Shown: piece after piece, positions 55,942 through 64,000 of the stretch
Position numbering within the stretch: the first letter of the stretch is position 1
Layout of the letters: every line of letters begins with the position of its first letter
Assembly: GCF_900067135.1 (NCBI RefSeq)
Contig: NZ_FJUR01000001.1
Coordinates: 2,111,501 to 2,175,500 of the forward strand
DNA: 64,000 nucleotides
DNA from: Rhizobium sp. 9140
GTDB lineage: Bacteria; Pseudomonadota; Alphaproteobacteria; Rhizobiales; Rhizobiaceae
Reading direction: 5' to 3'
Notes under the pieces: generated by a model
Database searches by the model: none
Told to the model about the DNA's origin: nothing
What the model saw: only the letters and a program-made list of their open reading frames with translations
Translations under genes and position numbers: made by a program

Positions 55942-55970
55942 TTGACTTTTCCGGCCGATTCCGTCTAAAG
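55942..55970 (+). promoter_or_regulatory. candidate alpha operon promoter
   Basis: TTGACT (55942-55947) and CTAAAG (55965-55970) are separated by 17 bases and lie 165 bases upstream of rpsM. The -35 region is inside a GGCCGG/CCGGCC inverted repeat (55934-55956). Confidence 0.45.
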
Positions 55971-56134
55971 ACCGCGCTAACTCGCAACATGCAGGGGAAT
56001 GGCGCGGATTTCACAAGTGAAGTCCGGGCTCGGCATTTGTCCCGTGTTCCGAACGAAAATTGAAACTGACGGCTATTCAAGGCTGCATAGAAGCACCTAT
56101 TGCCGGATGGCAACTGGAAGCAAGGAGAACAGAC

Positions 56135-56503
56135 GTGGCTCGTATCGCTGGCGTCAACATCCCGACGGCAAAGCGCGTTGTTATCGCGCTGACCTATATT
56201 CATGGGATCGGACCGAAATTCGCACAGGAAATCGTCGCAAAGGTCGGTATTCCGGCTGAACGTCGTGTGCATCAGCTCACGGATGCTGAAGTTCTTCAGA
56301 TCCGCGAAGCCATCGACCGTGAATACCAGGTCGAAGGCGACCTGCGTCGCGAGACGTCGATGAACATCAAGCGTCTGATGGACCTCGGCTGCTATCGCGG
56401 TCTGCGTCATCGCCGCTCGCTGCCCGTTCGCGGCCAGCGCACGCACACCAATGCCCGCACCCGCAAGGGTCCGGCAAAGGCGATTGCCGGCAAGAAGAAA
56501 TAA
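56135..56503 (+). CDS. rpsM: 30S ribosomal protein S13
   Basis: S13 is in the head of the 30S subunit and contacts S19 and L5. The 122-residue protein starts with GTG at 56135, six bases after AAGGAGA, and reads [15 protein letters not shown]. It has the basic C-terminal tail ([23 protein letters not shown]). It opens the alpha operon. Confidence 0.97.
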   Translation: MARIAGVNIPTAKRVVIALTYIHGIGPKFAQEIVAKVGIPAERRVHQLTDAEVLQIREAIDREYQVEGDLRRETSMNIKRLMDLGCYRGLRHRRSLPVRGQRTHTNARTRKGPAKAIAGKKK

Positions 56504-56735
56504 TCTCCCGGTAACGGGGGTGAGGGGGCTGGTGCGAAGCACCGGCCTCTTTTTGGTATGTCGAAGATGGCTTGGCCATCATTCGGTGGAGTTGCTGGAA
56601 ATACGGCAGCGTTGATATCGCCGCGATGGCGGGCAGCCCATGAAGGGTTCCGGCATTGCTGATGAAAGTGGGGAGCAGGGCTCCCCGGTGTAGCCGCTGG
56701 AATTACGGCGGTGCAGAGATCCGTGAAAGGTAAAC

Positions 56736-57125
56736 ATGGCCAAGGAAGCCACACGCGTACGTCGTCGCGAACGCAAGAATATCTCGACGGGCGTCGCGCA
56801 CGTGAACTCGTCGTTCAACAATACGATGATCACCATCACCGATGCGCAGGGCAATGCCATTGCATGGTCGTCGGCCGGCTCGAAGGGCTTCAAGGGCTCG
56901 CGCAAGTCGACGCCGTTCGCCGCTCAGATCGCCGCTGAAGATGCTGCCAAGAAGGCGCAGGAACACGGCATGAAGACGCTCGAAGTCGAAGTCACCGGCC
57001 CGGGTTCCGGCCGTGAATCGGCTCTGCGTGCTCTGCAGGCCGCCGGCTTCATGATCACATCCATCCGCGACGTGACGCCGATCCCGCACAATGGTTGCCG
57101 TCCGCGCAAGAAGCGCCGCGTCTGA
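56736..57125 (+). CDS. rpsK: 30S ribosomal protein S11
   Basis: S11 is at the platform of the 30S subunit. The 129-residue protein contains [36 protein letters not shown] and ends [19 protein letters not shown] 232-base leader separates it from rpsM. rpsD (S4), usual next in enterobacteria, is absent. Confidence 0.98.
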   Translation: MAKEATRVRRRERKNISTGVAHVNSSFNNTMITITDAQGNAIAWSSAGSKGFKGSRKSTPFAAQIAAEDAAKKAQEHGMKTLEVEVTGPGSGRESALRALQAAGFMITSIRDVTPIPHNGCRPRKKRRV

Positions 57126-57225
57126 TACGCACTCGTCATCAGGTCCGGCGGGAGATCGCTCTCGCCGGCGCTTCAGGGCTCCGTTGCCACGACTGGATGG
57201 TGGCAATGAACGGAAGGCAAAACAT

Positions 57226-58236
57226 ATGATTCAGAAAAACTGGCAGGAACTGATCAAGCCGAACAAGGTCGAGTTCGCGTCTTCCGGTCGCACCAAGGTT
57301 AGCCTGGTTGCGGAACCGCTGGAACGGGGCTTCGGTCTGACCCTCGGCAACGCGCTGCGCCGCGTTCTTCTCTCGTCGCTTCGCGGCGCCGCCGTCACGG
57401 CCGTGCAGATCGACGGCGTTCTGCATGAGTTCTCGTCGATCCCGGGTGTTCGCGAAGATGTCACCGACATCGTCCTGAACATCAAGGAAATCGCGATCAA
57501 GATGGACGGCGACGATGCCAAGCGCATGGTCGTTCGCAAGCAAGGCCCGGGTGTGGTCACGGCTGGCGATATTCAGACGGTCGGTGACATCGAGATCCTG
57601 AACCCGAACCATGTCATCTGCACGCTCGACGAGGGCGCAGAGATCCGCATGGAGTTCACGGTCAACAACGGCAAGGGCTATGTTCCGGCGGATCGCAACC
57701 GTTCGGAAGATGCACCGATCGGACTCATCCCGGTCGACAGCCTCTACTCGCCGGTCAAGAAAGTGTCCTACAAGGTGGAAAACACCCGTGAAGGCCAGGT
57801 TCTCGACTACGACAAGCTGTCCATGACCATCGAGACCGACGGCTCCGTGACCGGCGAAGATGCCGTTGCTTTCGCAGCGCGTATTCTCCAGGATCAGCTG
57901 GGCGTCTTCGTCAACTTCGACGAGCCGCAGAAGGAAGCCGAAGAGGAAGCCGTTACCGAACTCGCGTTCAACCCGGCGCTTCTCAAGAAGGTGGACGAAC
58001 TCGAACTGTCCGTTCGCTCGGCAAATTGCCTGAAGAACGACAACATCGTCTACATCGGCGACCTCATTCAGAAGACGGAAGCCGAAATGCTCCGGACTCC
58101 GAACTTCGGTCGCAAGTCGCTGAACGAAATCAAGGAAGTTCTCGCTTCCATGGGCCTGCACCTCGGCATGGAAGTGCCCGCATGGCCGCCCGAGAACATC
58201 GAAGATCTCGCAAAGCGTTACGAAGACCAGTATTGA
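57226..58236 (+). CDS. rpoA: DNA-directed RNA polymerase subunit alpha
   Basis: RpoA initiates assembly of RNA polymerase and its C-terminal domain contacts UP elements and activators. The 336-residue protein has an N-terminal assembly domain ([30 protein letters not shown]), a linker and an alpha-CTD with the 265-type region [20 protein letters not shown]. The ATG at 57226 begins [16 protein letters not shown]; the open upstream extension lacks a ribosome site. Confidence 0.98.
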   Translation: MIQKNWQELIKPNKVEFASSGRTKVSLVAEPLERGFGLTLGNALRRVLLSSLRGAAVTAVQIDGVLHEFSSIPGVREDVTDIVLNIKEIAIKMDGDDAKRMVVRKQGPGVVTAGDIQTVGDIEILNPNHVICTLDEGAEIRMEFTVNNGKGYVPADRNRSEDAPIGLIPVDSLYSPVKKVSYKVENTREGQVLDYDKLSMTIETDGSVTGEDAVAFAARILQDQLGVFVNFDEPQKEAEEEAVTELAFNPALLKKVDELELSVRSANCLKNDNIVYIGDLIQKTEAEMLRTPNFGRKSLNEIKEVLASMGLHLGMEVPAWPPENIEDLAKRYEDQY

Positions 58237-58427
58237 TCGCGGGATGAGGAAAATTGTGCAGCGGTTTTCCGCTCGCATTCCGCGATTTGAAAAATAGACA
58301 AGGCAGGTCCAAACTCTGCCTTTCCCCGTCAAACAGCAGGCCCGGCCGGAGACGGTTTGGTGCCTGTATGTGCCAGGAAACGGCAGGTCCTCCAGAGAGA
58401 GTGACACCTGCATAAAGGAGAATAGCC

Positions 58428-58853
58428 ATGCGCCACAAGAAAGCCGGCCGCAAGCTGAACCGTACCGCCAGCCACCGCAAGGCGATGTTCGCCAACATGG
58501 CGGCTTCGCTGATCCAGCACGAGCAGATCATCACGACCCTGCCGAAGGCCAAGGAAATCCGTCCGATCGTTGAAAAGCTTGTCACGCTCGGCAAGCGCGG
58601 CGACCTGCACGCCCGTCGTCAGGCCATCTCGCAGATCCGTGACGTCACCGTCGTCGCCAAGCTGTTCGATGCCATCGCAACGCGCTACGCCACCCGCAAT
58701 GGCGGCTACCTTCGCATCATGAAGGCCGGCTACCGTCAGGGCGATAACGCACCGATCGCTGTCATCGAGTTCGTCGATCGCGACGTTGATGCGAAGGGCG
58801 CGGCCGACAAGGCCCGTGTCGTCGCAGAAACGGAAGCCGCTGAAGCGGCCTGA
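58428..58853 (+). CDS. rplQ: 50S ribosomal protein L17
   Basis: L17 is at the bottom of the 50S subunit near the tunnel exit. The 141-residue protein starts [28 protein letters not shown] and carries a C-terminal extension ([21 protein letters not shown]). It closes the alpha operon and a strong terminator follows. Confidence 0.98.
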   Translation: MRHKKAGRKLNRTASHRKAMFANMAASLIQHEQIITTLPKAKEIRPIVEKLVTLGKRGDLHARRQAISQIRDVTVVAKLFDAIATRYATRNGGYLRIMKAGYRQGDNAPIAVIEFVDRDVDAKGAADKARVVAETEAAEAA

Positions 58854-58874
58854 TTGATTCAGGTCTTTGCATTT

Positions 58875-58906
58875 GAAAACAGCCGGGCGAAAGTCCGGCT
58901 GTTTTC
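58875..58906 (+). terminator. alpha operon terminator
   Basis: A perfect 12-bp stem (58875-58886 and 58895-58906) with an eight-base loop lies 22 bases after rplQ. The arms contain A and T runs and GTTT follows. Confidence 0.85.
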
Positions 58907-59145
58907 GTTTGGGGACTTGCTCGCGGGTGATGGCTGGCAGAACAATGCGCGTCTTGTTTTTGCCGCAGACGATGTCTTTGCTTTCCAAGCGCTTCATCCT
59001 ATTTCTCATCCCAAGAGCATTTCCGGATGGAACGCGTTCGCTTCGCCGTCGGACAATGCCATAGAACAACGACCCGGAGTTTTCGCGTGGACACGCGTTC
59101 ATCCGAATCGCTCCGGCCAGTCCTCGTTTCACCAGGGGTTCCTCC

Positions 59146-60651
59146 ATGCGTCGCTCGCCATTGTCGCTCGTCCTGTCCGGTATCGCCGGCCTCGTCATCA
59201 TCATGTTCCTTGCGCATTTTGTGGCGCCGACCGATCTTAGCGTGTCCTATCCAACGGTGGATCAGGTGGAGACCAGTGCGGTCACGACGCCGGTAGCTGC
59301 CACCAGCACGGCCACGGACGGGATGACGAAGGCGGTCCCCGAAAGCCGGGCGGATATGCAGATGTCGTTCTCGCCGCTCGTCAAGCAGACGGCGAATGCC
59401 GTTGTGAACGTCTATGCCGAGAAGCTGGTCGAGAGCCGGTCTCCACTGGCCGACGACCCCTTCCTGCAGCAGTTCTTCGGCCAGCGCATGCCGAACCGCT
59501 CCGAGAAGCAGTCGTCGCTGGGGTCCGGTGTGATCGTCGGGGCAGATGGCATCGTTGTCACCAACAATCACGTCATCGAGGGCGCTGACGATATCAAGGT
59601 TGCGCTGGCGGATGGCCGTGAGTTCGAATCCAAGGTCGTGCTGAAGGACGACCGTCTGGATCTCGCTGTGCTGAAGATTGAAGGAAATGTTCCGTTCCAG
59701 ACGATTCCGCTCGGTGATTCGGATAGCGTGGAGGTGGGCGATCTTGTGCTCGCGATTGGCAACCCCTTCGGCGTCGGGCAGACGGTGACGAGCGGTATCG
59801 TGTCTGCGCTTGCGCGCAACCAGGTGACGCCGGGCAGCGACTTCGGCTTCTTCATCCAGACGGACGCAGCGATCAATCCGGGGAACTCAGGTGGTGGCCT
59901 GATCGACATGAAGGGCGAACTCATCGGCATCAACACCGCCATCTTCTCGCGCGGTGGTGGATCGAATGGCGTCGGCTTCGCCATTCCTGCCAATCTGGTC
60001 AAGGTTTTCATTGAATCGGCAAAGGGTGGAACCGGGAGCTTCGTGCGGCCCTTCATCGGCGCGAGCTTCGAGCCCGTAACATCGGAAGTCGCCGACGCGC
60101 TCGGTCTCGATCGCGCGCGCGGTGCTCTCGTCAGTTCCGTCATTGAAGGCGGCCCGGCCGAGAAGGCCGGCATCCGCCCCGGCGAGGTCGTCACCGCCGT
60201 CAACGGCATTCCGGTCGAACATCCTGACGCACTCGGCTATCGCCTGACCACCGTTGGCATCGGCAAGGATGCGCGATTGAGCGTCGCCGATAACGGCAAG
60301 GTGCGCGACGTCATGCTCCGGCTCGAGCGGGCGCCGGAGACGGCACCGCGTGATGAGAGGCTAATCGAGGGCCGCACGCCGTTTGCCGGCGCCGTCGTCG
60401 GAAACCTCTCGCCACGTCTTGCCGATGAGCTCCGCATGCCGGCGACGTCGGAAGGCGTCGTGATCACGGCGATTAATCGGGGTTCGCCCGCCGCTCGTGT
60501 CGGCTTCGCGCCGAAAGACATCATCCTTGCCGTCAATGGCGTGCCGATCGACAAGACCGAGACGTTGGTGAAGGCGACGGCGGATGATCCGGCATTCTGG
60601 CGGGTCGAGATCCTGCGCGATGGGCAGCGGATTCGTCAGTTCTTCCGATGA
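59146..60651 (+). CDS. Do-like periplasmic serine protease (DegP/HtrA family)
   Basis: This 501-residue protein is an HtrA-type serine endopeptidase/chaperone of the periplasm. It has an N-terminal hydrophobic anchor (about residues 8-26). The trypsin-like domain has the catalytic triad His142 (TNNHVIEG), Asp172 (DRLDLAVLKI) and Ser248 (NPGNSGGGL). Two C-terminal PDZ domains (about 300-400 and 410-495) follow. The ATG at 59146 starts just before the anchor. The stop overlaps the rarA ATG by four bases, giving an unusual but clear protease-rarA pair. It starts 240 bases after the alpha-operon terminator. Confidence 0.93.
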   Translation: MRRSPLSLVLSGIAGLVIIMFLAHFVAPTDLSVSYPTVDQVETSAVTTPVAATSTATDGMTKAVPESRADMQMSFSPLVKQTANAVVNVYAEKLVESRSPLADDPFLQQFFGQRMPNRSEKQSSLGSGVIVGADGIVVTNNHVIEGADDIKVALADGREFESKVVLKDDRLDLAVLKIEGNVPFQTIPLGDSDSVEVGDLVLAIGNPFGVGQTVTSGIVSALARNQVTPGSDFGFFIQTDAAINPGNSGGGLIDMKGELIGINTAIFSRGGGSNGVGFAIPANLVKVFIESAKGGTGSFVRPFIGASFEPVTSEVADALGLDRARGALVSSVIEGGPAEKAGIRPGEVVTAVNGIPVEHPDALGYRLTTVGIGKDARLSVADNGKVRDVMLRLERAPETAPRDERLIEGRTPFAGAVVGNLSPRLADELRMPATSEGVVITAINRGSPAARVGFAPKDIILAVNGVPIDKTETLVKATADDPAFWRVEILRDGQRIRQFFR

Positions 60652-61964
60652 GCGATCTGTTCGCGCCGCATGAGCCGGAGGGAATGCAGGCGAAGCGGCC
60701 GCTGGCAGACCGACTGCGACCGCAAACTTTGGCCGACGTCACGGGTCAAACCCATCTGACCGGGGAAGACGGCGCGCTGCAGCGCATGATCGATTCGGGC
60801 TCCCTCGGCTCGATGATCTTCTGGGGTCCGCCGGGCACGGGCAAGACGACCGTTGCCCGGCTTCTTTCCGGCGAGACGGGGCTGGCTTTCGAGCAGATTT
60901 CGGCGATCTTTTCCGGCGTGGCCGATCTGAAGAAGGTTTTCGAGACGGCCCGCGCCCGCCGCATGTCCGGCCGTCAGACCCTGCTCTTCGTGGACGAGAT
61001 CCATCGGTTCAATCGCGCGCAGCAGGATAGCTTCCTGCCGGTCATGGAAGACGGCACCATCATTCTTGTCGGCGCCACCACGGAGAACCCGTCCTTTGAG
61101 CTCAACGCGGCTCTCCTGTCACGCGCCCGCGTGCTGACGTTCCGCTCCCATGATCAGGACAGCCTGGCGGAACTCTTGGGCCGCGCAGAGGCGACTGAGG
61201 GCAAACCGTTGCCGCTCGACAGGGACGCGCGGGCCAGCCTGATCCGGATGGCGGATGGCGATGGGCGCGCGGCGCTGACGCTGGCCGAAGAGGTCTGGCG
61301 CGCTGCGCGGAAGGGCGAGACTTTCGACGTTGCCGGACTGCAGGACGTGGTCCAGCGTCGGGCGCCGGTCTATGACAAAGGGCAGGATGGTCACTACAAT
61401 CTGATCTCGGCGCTTCACAAGGCCGTACGCGGCTCGGACCCGGACGCGGCGCTCTACTACCTCTGCCGCATGTTCGATGCCGGGGAGGACCCGCTCTATC
61501 TCGGTCGACGTCTGGTGCGTATGGCTGTCGAGGATATCGGTCTGGCCGATCCGCAGGCGCTCGTGGTCTGCAATGCCGCCAAGGATGCCTATGACTATCT
61601 TGGTTCGCCGGAGGGTGAACTGGCGCTGGCGCAGGCCTGCGTTTATCTTGCGACGGCGCCGAAATCGAATGCCATCTACACGGCCTACAAGGCGGCGATG
61701 CGGGCGGCCAAGCAGAACGGCTCGCTGCTGCCGCCCAAGCATATTCTCAACGCCCCGACCAAGCTCATGAAGGGCGAGGGTTACGGAGATGGCTACCGCT
61801 ACGATCATGACGAGCCCGACGCGTTCTCCGGTCAGGATTATTTTCCTGAGAAGATGGGGCGCCAGACATTTTACGATCCGCCCGAGCGCGGTTTCGAGCG
61901 CGACATCCGCAAGCGGCTGGAATGGTGGGATAAGCTGCGCAAGGAGAGGGGCGGCGACCGCTGA
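60648..61964 (+). CDS. rarA: replication-associated recombination protein A (RarA/MgsA AAA+ ATPase)
   Basis: RarA is an AAA+ ATPase acting at stalled forks. The 438-residue protein has the Walker A motif GPPGTGKTT (from residue 60), Walker [12 protein letters not shown], the sensor [12 protein letters not shown] and the tetramerisation C-terminal domain with [12 protein letters not shown]. It starts with ATGA overlapping the protease stop. Coupled expression suggests a common promoter in the 58907-59145 gap, although the two functions are not linked in an obvious way. Confidence 0.97.
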   Translation: MSDLFAPHEPEGMQAKRPLADRLRPQTLADVTGQTHLTGEDGALQRMIDSGSLGSMIFWGPPGTGKTTVARLLSGETGLAFEQISAIFSGVADLKKVFETARARRMSGRQTLLFVDEIHRFNRAQQDSFLPVMEDGTIILVGATTENPSFELNAALLSRARVLTFRSHDQDSLAELLGRAEATEGKPLPLDRDARASLIRMADGDGRAALTLAEEVWRAARKGETFDVAGLQDVVQRRAPVYDKGQDGHYNLISALHKAVRGSDPDAALYYLCRMFDAGEDPLYLGRRLVRMAVEDIGLADPQALVVCNAAKDAYDYLGSPEGELALAQACVYLATAPKSNAIYTAYKAAMRAAKQNGSLLPPKHILNAPTKLMKGEGYGDGYRYDHDEPDAFSGQDYFPEKMGRQTFYDPPERGFERDIRKRLEWWDKLRKERGGDR

Positions 61965-62003
61965 AGATTGCGCAATCTCGCAGGATATGGCATAAAGTGC
62001 GCA

Positions 62004-62057
62004 GCGGACGACCGCGAGATCAAACCAATGCGGGGACGGCCTCGCTCCTCACCGGAG
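62004..62057 (+). promoter_or_regulatory. guanidine-II (mini-ykkC) riboswitch
   Basis: Two tandem hairpins have the ACGR loops that define this class. The first is GCGG-ACGA-CCGC (62004-62015) and the second is GCGGGG-ACGG-CCTCGC (62030-62045), joined by 14 bases. A GGAG ribosome site (62054-62057) follows, and CTCC at 62045-62048 can pair with it. This is the layout of a translational guanidine-II switch, and it lies 20 bases before a guanidinium exporter-type gene. No search could be run. Confidence 0.8.
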
Positions 62058-62065
62058 TGATCTCC

Positions 62066-62380
62066 ATGTCTTGGTTTCTGCTTTTTCTCGCCGGACTGTT
62101 CGAAATCGGTTGGGCCATCGGCCTTAAGTATACCGAGGGCTTCTCGAAGCCGCTTCCCACCATCCTGACCATTGCCGCCATGGTGGCGAGCATCGCGCTC
62201 CTTGGCATGGCGTTGCGCACTTTGCCGCTTGGAACCGCCTATGCGATCTGGACCGGCATCGGCACGGTTGGAACCGTCATTCTCGGTATCGTCCTGTTTG
62301 CAGAGCCCGCAACGGCACTTCGGCTCGGCTGTATCGGCCTCATCGTCGCCGGTATCGCCGGTCTGAAGCTGACGGCCTGA
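62066..62380 (+). CDS. sugE: SMR-family guanidinium/quaternary ammonium exporter (SugE/Gdx)
   Basis: This 104-residue protein is a small multidrug resistance transporter with four membrane segments. It matches the SugE/Gdx subgroup, which exports guanidinium in exchange for protons: the start reads [25 protein letters not shown] with the essential Glu13, and [14 protein letters not shown] carries the conserved Trp/Tyr region. The ATG at 62066 follows GGAG by eight bases. The guanidine-II riboswitch directly upstream supports guanidinium as substrate. It lies 101 bases after rarA and ends three bases from the convergent ATP12 gene. Confidence 0.92.
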   Translation: MSWFLLFLAGLFEIGWAIGLKYTEGFSKPLPTILTIAAMVASIALLGMALRTLPLGTAYAIWTGIGTVGTVILGIVLFAEPATALRLGCIGLIVAGIAGLKLTA

Positions 62381-62383
62381 GTC

Positions 62384-63175
62384 TCAGGCCGTTCGCAGCG
62401 AATCGAGCACGGCATTGGCTGCCTGCATGTCGCGCCAGCGAAGTTCGCGGCGCTGGAAGGCTTCGTCGTCCGTCCCCCAATGCTCGATCTGCCAGTCTTC
62501 GTCGAGATGGGCGAGCGCCCAGGCCTCATCCACGTTCAGGCGACGCTCGGCAATGGCGAGCGGCAGGATGGCGGAGCCGGTGAGTGTGGTCATGGCGTGG
62601 ATGGCGGAGAGCCCGAGCGGCGTCGCATAGGCCCGCAGCGCTTCGGCAAAGGCCGAGATGGCCGCCTGTGGCTGGCGCTGGTGGATGACGCCTTCTGCAA
62701 GGATGAAACGAGCGCCGAACGTTTCCGACATCCAGGCGAGGATGGGATCCCATTGCGCCTGCTGGCGGCCCACGAGCCCTTCCGGCTGGTCGGCGCGGTA
62801 GCAGAGCATGTCGGTTCCGGCAAAGTTCAAAATGTCCTCGAACACCCCGCGAATGTCCTTCGCCACGCCATCCAGCGCGCTGTTGACCAGACGCGTGACC
62901 GGCATAAGACCGGGATCGATATTCTCGACCTGTGCATCCCATTCCGCCACCAGAAGTTCCGCCAGTCCCTCGGTCGGCACGGCCAGTACCTGCTTGGCAG
63001 GCGTCTTAACCGGGCGTCCGTCGAGCAGGATCGCGAAACTGTCGCCCTCGCCGCGGCCGATCGAGACCTCCTTGTAGAAACGCTTCGGCAAAGGCTTCAG
63101 CATCTGGATTTGCGCCCGGCGAACCGGGTCAGGATCGCTGAACGTGTTCGTGAATTCGTCGCGGATATCAGACAT
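62384..63175 (-). CDS. ATP12-family F1-ATPase assembly chaperone
   Basis: This 263-residue protein matches ATP12, which helps assemble the F1 alpha subunit of ATP synthase and occurs in alphaproteobacteria and mitochondria. Characteristic segments are KRFYKEVSIGRGEGDSFAILLDGRPVKTPAK near the start, EWDAQVENIDPGLMPVTRLVNSALDGV, the tryptophan-rich DPILAWMSE and LTGSAILPLAIAERRLNVDEAW near the end. The ATG at 63175 begins SDIRDEFTNTF. It overlaps the HAD phosphatase stop by eight bases. Confidence 0.93.
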   Translation of the reverse strand: MSDIRDEFTNTFSDPDPVRRAQIQMLKPLPKRFYKEVSIGRGEGDSFAILLDGRPVKTPAKQVLAVPTEGLAELLVAEWDAQVENIDPGLMPVTRLVNSALDGVAKDIRGVFEDILNFAGTDMLCYRADQPEGLVGRQQAQWDPILAWMSETFGARFILAEGVIHQRQPQAAISAFAEALRAYATPLGLSAIHAMTTLTGSAILPLAIAERRLNVDEAWALAHLDEDWQIEHWGTDDEAFQRRELRWRDMQAANAVLDSLRTA

Positions 63176-63827
63176 GCGCAGTCTCCAGCAGGGCAAGAAT
63201 ATCGTCCGGCGTCTGGACGATATGGTCGGCGCCGGCGGCAAGGAGGGCGCTTGTGGGCGCATAGCCCCAGGAAACGCCGATGGCCGTCGCTCCCGCACTC
63301 TTTGCCATTTGCATATCGTAAATTGCATCGCCGATGACAAGCGTGGCGCGGGCATCGAAACCGGCTTCCGCACAGCATTCGCTCACCATGGCGGGATGCG
63401 GCTTGGACGGGCAGTCGTCAGCGGTGCGCGAGACGGTGAAATTGAAGCCATGTGATGTGCGGATGATATCCAGCCCGCGCCGGGATTTGCCTGTGACGGC
63501 ACCGATCACCAGATCGTCGCGTTGCGAGAGCGTTTCCATCATGGTGGCGATGCCTGGGAAGGGAAGCTCGGACATGCCGGAGGCCCGGACGTCCGTATAG
63601 ATGTCCTTGTAATGCGCGGTCATCGCGAGTGCCTGGTCGTTGACATGCGGTTCGCCGGTCAGCCGGGAGATCGCGATATCGAGCGTCAGGCCGATGATCG
63701 ATTTCGTGTCCTCGAGTGCCGGCGGCGTAAGGCCGAAGGCCTCGAATGTTCGCGCCATCGTCGCGTGGATCACGCCGGCGCTATCGACCAGCGTGCCGTC
63801 GCAGTCGAACAGGACGAGTCGCATCAT
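63168..63827 (-). CDS. HAD-family hydrolase, phosphoglycolate phosphatase-like
   Basis: This 219-residue HAD superfamily IA hydrolase has the nucleophile motif FDCDGTLVDS (Asp8 and Asp10), a cap domain, the serine/threonine motif in GAVTGKSRRGLDI, the lysine near KPHPAMV and the C-terminal VIGDAIYDMQMAKSAGATAIGV acidic pair. The substrate cannot be told; phosphoglycolate is only one possibility. Its start overlaps the stop of the upstream gene (ATGA) and its end overlaps the ATP12 gene. Confidence 0.9.
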   Translation of the reverse strand: MMRLVLFDCDGTLVDSAGVIHATMARTFEAFGLTPPALEDTKSIIGLTLDIAISRLTGEPHVNDQALAMTAHYKDIYTDVRASGMSELPFPGIATMMETLSQRDDLVIGAVTGKSRRGLDIIRTSHGFNFTVSRTADDCPSKPHPAMVSECCAEAGFDARATLVIGDAIYDMQMAKSAGATAIGVSWGYAPTSALLAAGADHIVQTPDDILALLETAHV

Positions 63828-64000
63828 TCCTCTCCGGCATTGGCCATGTCGAAACCGAAGAGGTTCCAGGTCTGGACCATATGCTGGGGCATCGGCGCCG
63901 TGATCGTCAGACGTCCGCCATCGGGATGGGGAATGTCGATCTTGCGCGCGTGAAGGTGAAGGCGGTTCTGGACGCCGCTGGGGAAATTCCAGCCGGGAGC
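63824..64000 (-). CDS. RluA-family pseudouridine synthase, C-terminal part (cut by window end)
   Basis: The 58 residues visible read PSGVQNRLHLHARKIDIPHPDGG and ITAPMPQHMVQTWNLFGFD. These match the C-terminal end of RluA/RluC-type 23S rRNA pseudouridine synthases, where the LHLHA and P-HP segments are conserved. The start and catalytic aspartate lie beyond the window. Its TGA overlaps the HAD gene start, so the three minus-strand genes look like one operon. Confidence 0.8.
   Translation of the reverse strand, partial: APGWNFPSGVQNRLHLHARKIDIPHPDGGRLTITAPMPQHMVQTWNLFGFDMANAGEE

Overview
The window is a stretch of high-GC alphaproteobacterial chromosome, most likely from the Rhizobiaceae (Rhizobium/Agrobacterium relatives). 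This rests on recognised gene order and protein features: a single-polypeptide RNase E with a large acidic insert, a spc operon ending in secY-adk without rpmJ, an alpha operon without rpsD, two tuf genes bracketing secE-nusG-rplKAJL-rpoBC-rpsLG-fusA, an NDUFA12-like Complex I protein, an ATP12-type F1 assembly chaperone, and GGAAC-N16-CGTT (EcfG-type) stress promoter architecture. Nearly all of it is core genome. I see no prophage, transposase, CRISPR array or plasmid module.

Layout. 1-6.7 kb: NDUFA12-like and DUF2155 genes, then a minus-strand block dsbA-like > aroQ > accB > accC > aat, then a plus-strand aminotransferase. 6.9-16.3 kb: rne (minus) is divergent from amiC, mrcA and prfB (plus). 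prfB carries an intact programmed +1 frameshift. 16.3-21.1 kb: mostly minus-strand genes (secreted hypothetical, nadK, an SDR oxidoreductase behind an EcfG-type promoter, small ORFs, tRNA-Thr, rlmB) and one plus-strand orphan. 21.2-25.7 kb: tRNA-Tyr, tRNA-Gly, a DUF378 gene, tuf copy 1, an NAD-dependent epimerase, a secreted hypothetical and tRNA-Trp.

25.9-58.9 kb is the transcription/translation super-cluster: secE-nusG-rplK-rplA-rplJ-rplL-rpoB-rpoC, then str (rpsL-rpsG-fusA-tuf2), S10 (rpsJ to rpsQ), spc (rplN to rplO), secY-adk and alpha (rpsM-rpsK-rpoA-rplQ). Hairpin terminators visible in the sequence divide this array into units: after rplL, rpoC, tuf2, rpsQ, rplO and rplQ. Several are followed by plausible sigma-70 promoters.

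58.9-64 kb: a DegP/HtrA-like protease translationally coupled to rarA, then an SMR transporter (sugE/gdx) preceded by what reads as a guanidine-II (mini-ykkC) riboswitch, then a convergent minus-strand group of rluA-like (cut by the window end) > HAD phosphatase > ATP12 chaperone.

The observations most worth checking are the guanidine-II riboswitch upstream of sugE, the EcfG-type promoters of the SDR and DUF378 genes, the prfB frameshift site, the two tuf genes that differ at only two clustered synonymous positions, the structured leaders and terminators inside the ribosomal cluster, a six-base repeat at the 3' end of rpsC, and two overlapping small ORFs near 19 kb. No clearly novel system was found. 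The closest to undescribed material is the small-gene and orphan patch at 18.9-19.9 kb.
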